In this document: one piece after another, positions 55,667-64,000 of the stretch
Position numbering within the stretch: position 1 is the first letter of the stretch
How the letters are laid out: each line of letters begins with the position of its first letter
From: Zhengitettix transpicula
Taxonomy: Eukaryota > Arthropoda > Insecta > Orthoptera > Tetrigidae
Direction: 5' to 3'
DNA: 64,000 nucleotides
NCBI GenBank assembly: GCA_037074705.1
Contig: CM073590.1
Coordinates: forward strand, 237,200,101 to 237,264,100
Program-made: the position numbers and the translations under genes
The notes under the pieces: model-generated
Told to the model about the DNA's origin: nothing
Database searches by the model: none
Seen by the model: only the letters and a program-made list of their open reading frames with translations

Positions 55667-57109
55667 CAGTAGAAAAGTAGCCGAAATGTATGTTGTTTCT
55701 TATAAATATATTTTTTATGTTGGACAGATGTTTTTTTATAATTATTATATTTATTGTAATTGCTCTATAATCGTTTATTTATTATTTCTATCAGTTGTAG
55801 TTGAATTAAATTAATTCTTCTATCTACTTTATTCGTTTTAAATGGCTATAATGTTAAAGGAAAAACATTGTAGGTTGTCCGTGGAATAAACTCGATAATA
55901 TTTGGTCCGACAATAATGCATAAAAGTCTGAAAATACTCCCGATCACCTCCCCACAAACACAGTAAATTTAGGGTGGCTAGAAAAAAAAATTATAATCTG
56001 TCTGAAGCTTCTCATCAAGTTTCACCACGAAGCGACACACACAAATTTTGAATTCTCTCCCATTTCTTTTAACTGCTTTCCGGTCATCAAATCAGCGCAG
56101 GGGCCAAATGGAGATAAATGTTTGGATGCGTAGTAAAACATTTAGAATGACGAACTGCCTAGTTGGTTCACTGTGTCTGTGTGTCACATATGAAAATGTC
56201 TACATATGAGTCCCATTCATCCAGTGATGGGAAACCCACACAGTTATAGTGGCACTTTTCCGGGAATTGGAATGAATATTCAACCGGCAGGCTTCGATAG
56301 TTACGCATATTTCGTTAAAAAAAATTATATTTGTTCCCTGTTTCTATAGAGTTGAAAGAATAATTTAGGATAGCAGAATTAAGTAGGATAACGGAAATAG
56401 ACGAAGCGAAAAGAAATGAGAGATATGGAAATATACGAACGTTGGGTTCGAAAAATTGGCATTTGCTTAAATACAACCTGAGTATATTTAAAGACGCCAC
56501 TGGACGCATCTCGTACCTTTCGACACGTCAATCAAAGTGTCTCATGTCTTATATTTCCACTGTCACAAATGAGGCAATTGAAATGCACCTTGATATATAT
56601 CATGTACCACGCCGGTGCAGTTTCCTCGTTCCACGGAATTTCTTACACAGTTTCCACAGCTTTGTCGCTTGTTACCACTGGAGGAAATCTCAAACATAAT
56701 CGTTACTAATGAATGATTCACAATAAAAAAAATTTATAATACTAATTTATTCTCCAAAACCCTAGAATTAGCAGCAAAGAAAATCAATTTAATGGTACAA
56801 GTGTAGAAGAGGAAAGAATTTTTCATAAGGAAGTGGATTAATTCAAGGAAAATTCTACGTTGGTAATCTCTCACGGAGACAGCAGGTGGTTGTTGCTAGG
56901 TTAAGAACTCTCCATTCGGCGCCGTATTTTGAGCGCCCGTGCCCTGAGCGCTCAATCCTGAAATGCTGAGCGAGCAGGTATAAAGTTTTCCGAAAAGCAA
57001 CTTTATCAGTCTTTAACAATTATTATAAATTATCATGTTTGTAAAATCTTTCTTTGTTGGAATTTTTAGAAACACGGATTTTGAAATTAGATTATTTAAT
57101 TGACTTTAC
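55667..57109. other. AT-rich stretch, nothing recognised
   Basis: No credible frame or repeat. Confidence 0.5.
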
Positions 57110-57112
57110 AGC

Positions 57113-57148
57113 ATCTGAAGAGGTCCTAATAAATTAGGGATGAAACTT
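57113..57148 (+). other. Hammerhead-like motif
   Basis: TCTGAAGAGG, then a stem TCCTAAT-AAA-TTAGGGA, then TGAAAC. The GAAA box is exact; CTGAAGA replaces CTGATGA. Confidence 0.45.
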
Positions 57149-57445
57149 TGAGTATGTTTTTTCTATTATAATGTTTAAAATTTTAAATTAATAATAAATT
57201 TATAACTAAACAAGTTAATGTGTTCATTTAATTTAAGGACGGCAGATAAATATAACTGTTAAAAGATTTGTATCTTAATTGATCATTTCTAAGCATATTT
57301 ATTAAACGAATCACGACCAATTGGAACAGTTTCCATGTTATAGATAGAAATTATAAACCCAGATAAGTTTCAGAAATATTATAAATTAAACTTGTATTAG
57401 ATTAACTTAATGTTAAAACTAAGAATGATTCTTCGGATAACTTTA

Positions 57446-57690
57446 TACCTTCTCGCTCAGCTGTCAGGATTGAGGAAGGGGACTGTTGTCCGCTCAGGGC
57501 ACGGCTGCTCAAAATACGGCACCCTCCATACTCACCTCACGTACTCTTTTCTATTCTCTAGATCACCATTTCCTACATGTGACGTATGCAAGGCTGACCC
57601 TGACGATCCAGCATATCCTCTACGACTGCCCAAATCACGACAGAGTCACAATTCAGAAAGACACGTATCTCAGCCGCGTCAATAAATAAC
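57446..57690 (+). pseudogene. Non-LTR retrotransposon C-terminal fragment (C2HC)
   Basis: One frame reads HTHLTYSFLFSRSPFPTCDV and then C; after a single frameshift it continues LTIQHILYDCPNHDRV. The pattern Leu-Thr-H/Y-S, then C-x2-C, then T-I-x-H-I-L-x-x-C is the conserved C-terminal zinc-binding region after the reverse transcriptase/RNase H part of Jockey- and R1-type LINEs. The first cysteine pair is at 57578-57589 and the last cysteine at 57627-57629, in different frames. It ends in stop codons near 57685. It is a decayed 3' fragment; no RT domain lies upstream. Confidence 0.75.
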
Positions 57691-58798
57691 CTGGTAAAGT
57701 TTAGTAAGGAAACCGGCATTAAAGATCTAATCTAAATTGACCATGAATAAAATGTGTAGGTAATATGAATTAATTGTAATAATTTCATGCAGTAGGTATG
57801 GAAAGTCGCGAATGACTTTTATGCTGACGCGACTATAAACAATAAATTTTAAAAAATTAAATCCGTGAAGTGATGCGTTATTTTTCTCCATGAAGAAAAT
57901 GGTTTTTGAATTTTGATACGTCGGACTGGTGATATTATTTTATTTTCCACACTACAGTTTTGGTAGACATTTATCAGTTTCCCCCTGTACTAGTTAAAAC
58001 AGCACCGCAATAGATTTAAGTTTAAAAGAAATTTTACTTTCGTTGTGAAATTCCACTACATGAAATTTAAAACTTACAGAGTTTCTCTACATTTCAAGTT
58101 CTCATCTCTTCGGCAAGAGTTTCTACGTCTCAGTTTTACTTTTTCTTTCTTTGTCTTCCTTCCCAGCCATCAAACTCTCGTAATGAAGCGCTTTTCCTCG
58201 TAAGAGTTGAGGGGATGTGGGGGGGGGCACCGTGAATATGTAGCCCCCGGCATTTTCGCATTACGTCTTTGTTCCTGTTAATTGGTCACAGGTCCTCAGG
58301 GGTTGGGCTTCTTAAAAACATCGCCATCGTCCCCCACTCTCCTCCTTGCTCTCGAAAATGACTTCAAAGTGGGAGCTCGTAATATTCCGATGCTCGGAAT
58401 GGTACAACTTTCTAGATTCAGAGGCGTATTAAGGAATATCGTAATTAAGCGTTGTCTGAAGCAGTCTGAAGAGGAAACTTTCTGTCATGTCACCCCATTC
58501 ATTTCAAATAGTTTGTTACTGATGTTTCAAGATGGATAAACAATAGTTTTTAAACTACCAGTTGATTGTCTGGATAAGGGATTAATGAAAGATATTTTGT
58601 TCCGACAGTGCACTCTCTCAACGAAAGCGCAAATATTTGGAGTCAATATTTTACGGAATATTATTTTAAAAATAATATTTGTCAATTATCACAAAGTTAA
58701 ATGTTTTCTGCCGTGAATTATTCTGTAACTCTCAAAATATCCTTATTTTTTCTCAAATAATTTATATAATTCGTCCGTCATATACAGAAAGAGCTGAA
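57691..58798. other. Unassigned stretch
   Basis: An 85-codon plus frame at 58282-58539 has no family signature. G-rich spot at about 58218. Otherwise AT-rich. Confidence 0.45.
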
Positions 58799-59095
58799 GT
58801 GTACAGAAGCGGGATAAATTAATTCGAGTTATTTTATTTTAAATTTTATATTACTGTAATTTATTTTACGAAAGAAAATACCAGAAGCAATTAATATTCC
58901 CGGCTTCAGCCTGTCAAGGGTCAATTCTCGCTTCTCAGGTACTCACTTAAACAAAAATAGACCTGGCGCGGCATCCCTTTGTACGGATTAAAAAATTGTG
59001 AGTGTCTGGCGACGAATAGGCCGCTCCGCCGTCTTCCCACGCCCCTGACATCGACCATGTGCACCCCTGAGTGGATGTCGACCAAGTAAGGGACG
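58799..59095 (+). repeat. Repeat family C, copy 2
   Basis: Matches 48984-49290 block by block (AGCGGGATAAATTA, TTCTCGCTTCTCAGG, GCATCCCTTTGTACGGATT, GTCTTCCCACGCCCCTGA, TGTGCACCCCTGAG), with a 15-20 bp insertion near CCGGCTTCAGCC. Confidence 0.75.
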
Positions 59096-59216
59096 AATAA
59101 TTGAGAAGGTATTATTCTTAATTAATTTACCCCCCAAAAAATGTCTATTCAGAAGTCTGCAGTTCGTATATCAAATAAACAGAAAATTGTTTAATAACAA
59201 ATAATTAAATATATAC

Positions 59217-59252
59217 CGACGTTTAGTCCTTCCTTTAAGGACATAATCAGGT
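59217..59252 (-). other. Hammerhead-like motif
   Basis: Minus strand: CCTGATTAT, then a perfect 6-bp stem GTCCTT-AAAGG-AAGGAC (59226-59242), then TAAACGTC. The stem is the best paired of the series, but both core boxes carry one change. Confidence 0.45.
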
Positions 59253-59384
59253 TTAGTAGTTACATATAGAAATATCATACAAAAAATTGAGGAACGGTTT
59301 CGCTGCCTTTCCTGTTGCAAAACAAAATTAAAGGGAAACTGGCAACAGTCAGAATTTATTTATAAATATTAAAATTAACAATAA

Positions 59385-59545
59385 TAAGTAAGATAGCCAA
59401 TCAGTGACAAAAGAATTTATAATATAAACACCACACAACGTTTCTGGGATCCTTGTTCCGTCCTTCAGGTGCTAAGTAAAGAGCCTAGAGCGACACAACT
59501 GCACTGGTCTATTGACAAAACTCAAAAGTCTTCATTTTTCATTTT
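59385..59545 (+). repeat. Repeat family H, copy 3
   Basis: AAGATAGCCAATCAGTGAC, then ATATAAACACCACACAACG, TTCAGGTGCTAAG, GAGCCTAGAGCGACACAAC, TTGACAAAACTCAAAAGTC. It is nearly identical in its second half to 29205-29345 but has no tandem array following. Confidence 0.8.
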
Positions 59546-59552
59546 AAAATAA

Positions 59553-59820
59553 ATAACGTTTCATCCCGTTCTTTAAGGACCTCTTCAGGTGTATATTATT
59601 AAAGAAAGAGATTAAAATATGTTTAAAATTTGAATAAAACAATTAAAAATAAAAACAAGAGTCATACTCCGAGGCCTTTCAAGGTCAAAATCGTTTCGGA
59701 AATTGATGTAGGATGTCTAAATGATTTGTGTTAAATGGTTTTATTAAAATTTTAGTTTTTTAATTTTTTTTTATAATATACATCTGAAAAAGTTGGTAAT
59801 TAAAGGAATGAAACGTCAAA
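59553..59820. other. Pair of facing hammerhead-like motifs
   Basis: Minus motif at 59553-59590: CTGAAGA, stem GTCC...GGAT, GAAACG. Plus motif at 59783-59820: CTGAAAA, weak stem, GAAACG. They face outwards about 200 bp apart, like the fold-back pairs at 38849 and 44856, but more diverged. Confidence 0.45.
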
Positions 59821-61107
59821 TATTTTAGTTAAATGTAATTTTAATGTTTATAAATAAAATCTGACTTTTGCAAAATTTACATTAATTGTATTTAATACAA
59901 GTAAGATAAAGTTCAATTTTTAATTATAATGGGAAATAATTCAGAATTAATTATTTTAAGGTTCTCTTAAGGTTCCTGAAATAATTATTTTAATTAACAA
60001 CTGTTTATATTACAATATTTAATGATTTAATTTGCATTATTTTTTTGGTTATTTGTTTAACATTGCAAAATTTTCGTACGTAAGTCCGTTATAAAGATGT
60101 TTTACTCAACCGTACTAAGTTACACTTTTACGATAGTTTTCTTTGATGAGCCACCGTAGCGAATAACAGGTACTACGGTTGGTCTAATAATAAAACAGAG
60201 ACGTCACATAATCTTTCCTAGCGTTTTCATTCATTTCGTGTTAAAAAGCAAGTTAAGCGCCGGAAATAATTTTTTTTTTACTGTCGCCACTTAAATCCTG
60301 TCAGACAGTCATAAGAAAATTAGATTATGCCACAGTCTCGCGAAGAAGAAGAAAAAGAGAGTGAGAAGAGTAGAACAAAAAAAAATGAAAGAGACGGGAC
60401 ACAGGTGAGTGCCAAAGCTTTTTTCTTCTGCCATAACTATTAGATTTGTAACCATTCCATCGTCGCCGCTTCGCTTCCTTCTCCTTCTTATTTTTCATCA
60501 AAGGAGACGATGCGATTAATTTAATTTCCGTTTGTGAATAAACCGTTGAGACTTGAACTTAAAGGAGCCTTCAGAATCAGAATTAACTGCTCATAAAATG
60601 AGGTCAGAGTTGCTTTAGAAACGACATCGTGTGACGTAAGGAGTCTCATTAGTAAAAAAAAAAATTGGTGAGAAAAATTAAATGCTTAGAATGCTTTCTT
60701 TATTTTCAAATTATGTTGGTTTTTACATTTGAAGAAACATTTAAAGGGAAAAAAAATTAATGGCTGCCGGGTCACCTCGTTGATATGAGGCGTCTTAGAA
60801 TGGCAGATACACAAGTTGTTTGATATCCTAATAATAATGGTTGATTTACCTGAGATAAAGGAAAGGCTTGACGTGAAATTTAATGATTTTATACTTCATC
60901 AGTCACTCTCCATTTTAAGAGAAAAATTTCACAGAAATATTAGTTCTACAGGAAAGGAAAGTCGTTTGTGCGCATGTCGACATTCGTTTGTCATTTATCA
61001 ACTCAATTGTGTACTTCAAAGTCGTGCCAGAGACACTTTAAGGTTAGAGTGACTTGTTTACTCGTAAAATAATTAAATTTTAATTATTTTTTTTATTTTT
61101 TCCAATT
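59821..61107. other. AT-rich stretch, nothing recognised
   Basis: A 78-codon frame at 60816-61052 just upstream of the mariner relic has no transposase motif. No other feature. Confidence 0.45.
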
Positions 61108-61543
61108 TATGGTGAAATGGTCAGCCAAATACCAGATGAGGTCCGTATCCGCCATTGTATGCTTTTAGAGCTTCACAAAGGTAGTAACGCTGCAGTTGCT
61201 ACCAAAAAATCATTTATCCATGTGTATCGGAATAAATGGAAATCCGCGGCGCAATATCTGGTTCATGAGGTGGGGTGGAGCAATACCCCCTCACACCAAT
61301 TCATTAATTTTTGTGTCCAGGGTTCGTCTTACGCAGAGCGGCCTTGCATTATCGTTTTGCAGAATAACGCCTTTTGTTGATGACAATCAGACGTTTGTAA
61401 ACTCCAAATGTGGTTTTTCCAAGTTCAAATAAGGTAATTTTGACTCGTATCGATAACGGATGCCAAGAACTTTAGATAAATTGACATGTTAAGGGCGGAA
61501 GTGGAAGATAATCGCGTGAATCGAGGATCTGTCAGAAGCTCTT
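61108..61543 (+). pseudogene. Mariner transposase N-terminal relic with inverted internal piece
   Basis: From ATG at 61117 the frame reads MVSQIPDEVRIRHCMLLELH followed by KGSNAAVATK. This is the start of the helix-turn-helix DNA-binding region of an irritans-type mariner transposase. Homology to the copy at 62707 breaks at about 61225 and resumes at about 61389 (AAACTCCAAATGTGG, then ACATGTTAAGGGCGGAAGTG). The 61226-61388 piece is mariner too, but in reverse orientation: its complement matches 63356-63520, the catalytic D2-D3 region. The locus is thus a rearranged, non-functional copy. Confidence 0.85.
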
Positions 61544-61712
61544 CTTTTCTGAGTAATTATGTTTTTTAACATTTATTATTTTTTTTATAAAAGAAGTCAG
61601 ATTATTGGATTTATTATTATTTTTTATTTTTATTTCATATTTTATAGTCCCATTAACTTACTGGTCATTAGCGACGTACATATGTCATGATTTACATTTG
61701 CGTTACATTTAA

Positions 61713-61724
61713 ATTACTTTAGAT
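61713..61724 (+). repeat. Target-site duplication, left copy
   Basis: ATTACTTTAGAT, repeated exactly at 62286-62297, flanks the family A copy between them. Confidence 0.85.
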
Positions 61725-62285
61725 TTTTTTAGTGCAACTGGGTACATGAGGGTAATCCACTTTGGGCAACTCCCCTTTAATAGCATAGGAAGGGATTTGA
61801 AAGGAGGGTTGCGGAAGGGTGGAGGAAGGTAGCCAAGGGTTAACTAGGGCCCCCGGGATATAATTTAAGGATCCTACCCGGCATTCGCTTAAAGAAATGC
61901 AGGGAAAACCCTAGGAAAACCTACATTGGGTAGGTCGGGCAATGTGTACTTGATCCACGCCCTTCCGTTAGAGGGAGAGGAGTTTGCTGGGGGGACGCAG
62001 CATTCCCTTCTCCGTGCCTCGACCAGTTTAGGAGGCAGCTGGCCGACTATTCCAATGGGAATAGCGAACAACTCTTACCGTATGCCCAAGGTCTGTGACC
62101 CCGGAACATACACCTCTCAAAACAGGCCGAGGTGCCTCGGCTTGTGGGAACCTTAGTTCAAAAACGGAGAGGAAAAGGCACACCCAAAGGTAGCCCCTTC
62201 GTATCTCTCCTAAAAGGTTCTGCCTGCGAGAGAACATCCCTCGCAGGTATTGCCTGCGAGAGAATAGTCCTCGCAGGCCTAGTCT
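61724..62285 (-). mobile_element. Family A retroposon, full-length copy
   Basis: Minus-strand full copy with a 7-nt T run (A tail) at 61724-61730 and 12-bp target-site duplications. The hairpin CTATTCC-AATG-GGAATAG is at 62047-62064. Two perfect CCTGCGAG/CTCGCAGG hairpins are at the 5' end (about 62221-62279). It lies between two mariner relics. Intact duplications and few differences from 3605-4164 suggest a relatively recent insertion. Confidence 0.92.
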
Positions 62286-62297
62286 ATTACTTTAGAT
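62286..62297 (+). repeat. Target-site duplication, right copy
   Basis: ATTACTTTAGAT, identical to 61713-61724. Confidence 0.85.
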
Positions 62298-62706
62298 AAA
62301 ATATTCTTAGTAATAAATTCTTATAAGAATGTAAATGGCTGTAGTTGAGTTGCAGTCAAAGAGGACATTTTATAATTGTTAAGTCAAAATATTATTTTAA
62401 GGTAAATTAAACAAGAAAAAATATTTTTAGCTCATAAATGGACAAAGGAAATTTTTTTTTACTAGTTTGCAATAATTTTATTTAAATAAAACAGACAACA
62501 AAAAACTCAAGCTTAATTAAAAAAGTTTAGGAACTTTTTTTGTCTTCATGACTTTACCCGAAGTAAGACCGGTTTCCTTTCCTCGCTGTTTAAAATTATC
62601 TTTTCGAGACTTGTATGGTGTTGTCCGTGGTTACTGGTTACCTACAATGGCAGCCGGATGCTTTTTCTTAAAACCTATCTGATCCGCTCTTTCTTTTTTG
62701 CATTTT
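62298..62706. other. AT-rich stretch before mariner relic
   Basis: No recognisable inverted terminal repeat of the mariner could be identified here, and no gene. Confidence 0.4.
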
Positions 62707-63683
62707 ATGGTGAAATACCAGAAGAGGTCCATTATATGCATTCTGAGTTTCACAAGGGTAGTAACGCAACAGTTGATACCAAAAAATAATTGCGATGTTT
62801 ATCCATGTGCATTAGACGTTTCTAAATGCCAAAGGTGGCTTTCCAAGTTCAAATCAGGAAATTTTGATTTTTTTAACTCGATATGGAATGCCAAGAACTT
62901 TAGACAAAATGACATGTTAAGGGCGGAATTGGAAGATAATCCGCGTTGATCGAGGAACTGTCAGAAGTTCTTAACCAACCTTGGTCGACCATCCAAGAAC
63001 ATTTACAGCTGATTGGTGAAATAAGTAAAGCAGGTGATTGAGTTCCGCATAATCTGTTGGAAGAAAACAAAGATAACTTATTGCTTCAGCGGCACAATAC
63101 AGAAGCGTTTCTTGATCACTGGAGATGAAAATTGGGTCCTCTGTGATAATTCAAAATGCAGAAAAATGAATGACTCGGCACTAAGTACAACCAAGCCAGG
63201 GTTACACCCCCTAAAAAGGCACTTTTGTGTGTTCGGTGGAGATTTCGTTCATTTTGAAGAAGTGCTGATACCTGGGCAAACTCTGGAATGCAGACCGTTA
63301 CCGTGGACTATTGTATCGAGTAAATCAATCTTTAATAATCGAAAACTTCCCAGCGATTGTCATCATAAAAGGCGTTACTTTTGCAATACGATAGTGCAAG
63401 GCCGCGCACTACGCTAGACGAACCCTGGAAAAAAATTATTAATGAAATGGGTTGGAAGGTATTTCATCACCCACCACACTCACCAGATATTGCGCCATTG
63501 GATTTCCAATTTATTCCAATCGCTAAAACATTTCCGAAGTAGCCAATTGAGGTTGATGTCCAAAATGCAACCTCAAGATCTTTTTCTCAGAAACTAATTG
63601 ATTTTGAACGATCCGGCATCTCAAATTTACATTCTAGATGGCAAAAGGTTGTTGGTAACAAGGGCGATTACGTCATTGATTAA
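62707..63683 (+). pseudogene. Mariner transposase pseudogene, near full length
   Basis: About 980 bp covering an entire irritans-type mariner transposase (Tc1/mariner, cut-and-paste at TA sites) in several frames. Landmarks in order: the N-terminal HTH region (CDVYPCALDVSKCQRWLSKF), the linker (WSTIQEHLQ), D1 in ITGDENWVLCDN (codon at 63124), D2 in LQYDSARP (codon at 63390), D3 in SPDIAPLDF (codon at 63501), and the C-terminal WQKVVGNKGDYVID before TAA at 63681. All three catalytic aspartates survive, but D1 and D2/D3 are in different frames and early stops interrupt it. Between D2 and D3 I count 36 codons where 34 is usual, so small indels occurred there. It is non-functional. Confidence 0.92.
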
Positions 63684-64000
63684 AAATAAAAACTTGTTAA
63701 AAATTTATCTGTTTGAATTTCATGTAAAAAAAACTGACATTACTTTCCAGTCCACCAAGTCGACTACCGGAGATTCTTTTGGATTTGTTTTCCGCTAAAA
63801 TAATGTATACTGAATACAGTTTATACTGAAGAAATCAACAACAATAAAATCCGTAAACAATAAAGTGGAGTGTTATTTCAGTTTTTTTCCCCCATCTGCC
63901 TTTTTCAGTTATAATTCCTTCGTTTTTCTCTTTATATACTTTTTATTATTGTATAAAATTTTGCACGCACCCGGTTTGTTTATTTATTAATTGTAAGTTC
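63684..64000. other. AT-rich flank of the mariner relic
   Basis: The 3' untranslated part of the mariner (TGACATTACTTTCCAGTCCA at about 63737-63756 may be near its end) and unassigned DNA to the window edge. No matching 5' terminal inverted repeat was found. Confidence 0.4.

Overview
This window looks like a repeat-dominated stretch of an AT-rich animal nuclear genome. I see no operons, ribosome binding sites or dense long reading frames. It carries (AT)n, (GATA)n, (GA)n and (CA)n microsatellites, poly(A)-ending retroposons with target-site duplications, solo LTR-like blocks, non-LTR reverse transcriptase relics and a mariner (Tc1/mariner superfamily) transposase relic. The mix suggests an invertebrate, possibly an arthropod; that is inference, and no host gene here fixes the taxon.

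Layout. The commonest element is a retroposon of about 550 bp, called family A here. Fifteen full or partial copies lie on both strands (1-155, 3450-3568, 3605-4164, 8451-8523, 8556-8885, 10027-10521, 23958-24077, 24085-24288, 24535-25018, 37054-37592, 49519-49773, 52769-53262, 55462-55666, 61724-62285 and related tails). Two copies have perfect 12-bp target-site duplications. A second class is about 1 kb long, begins TGTAAT and ends in TACA or ATTACA, and sits in TA-rich targets (6327-7393, 27964-29027, 45199-46229, and a divergent copy near 19338-20652). A 513-bp LTR-like element is at 14118-14630. Non-LTR reverse transcriptase scraps with the V-P-Q-G-S motif occur at 5845-6115, 7570-7625 and 26130-26262 (minus). 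A LINE C-terminal C2HC fragment is at 57446-57690. Mariner relics occupy 61108-61543 (internally rearranged) and 62707-63683 (near full length, frameshifted).

Tandem structures are prominent. A 14-unit, 135-bp array fills 29500-31401. A strongly strand-asymmetric T/C array fills 33480-34849. Loosely tandem repeats occur at 9108-9665 and 15085-16205.

The most interesting signals are in RNA-like structure. (1) Family A carries a hairpin whose arms covary between copies, plus tandem perfect hairpins at its 5' end. (2) At least a dozen short motifs resemble a hammerhead-ribozyme core: CTGAWGA, a variable stem, then GAAAC. Several are arranged as fold-back pairs with perfect inverted repeats of 18-26 bp. 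(3) The 8-bp palindrome TGACGTCA is present at least ten times, against fewer than one expected from base composition.

No complete host gene is visible. The best candidate for a host coding exon is a 59-codon frame on the minus strand at 44257-44436, inside a sharply GC- and CpG-rich island (44213-44770). Nothing here acts as a cooperating gene set; the elements are independent insertions of different ages.
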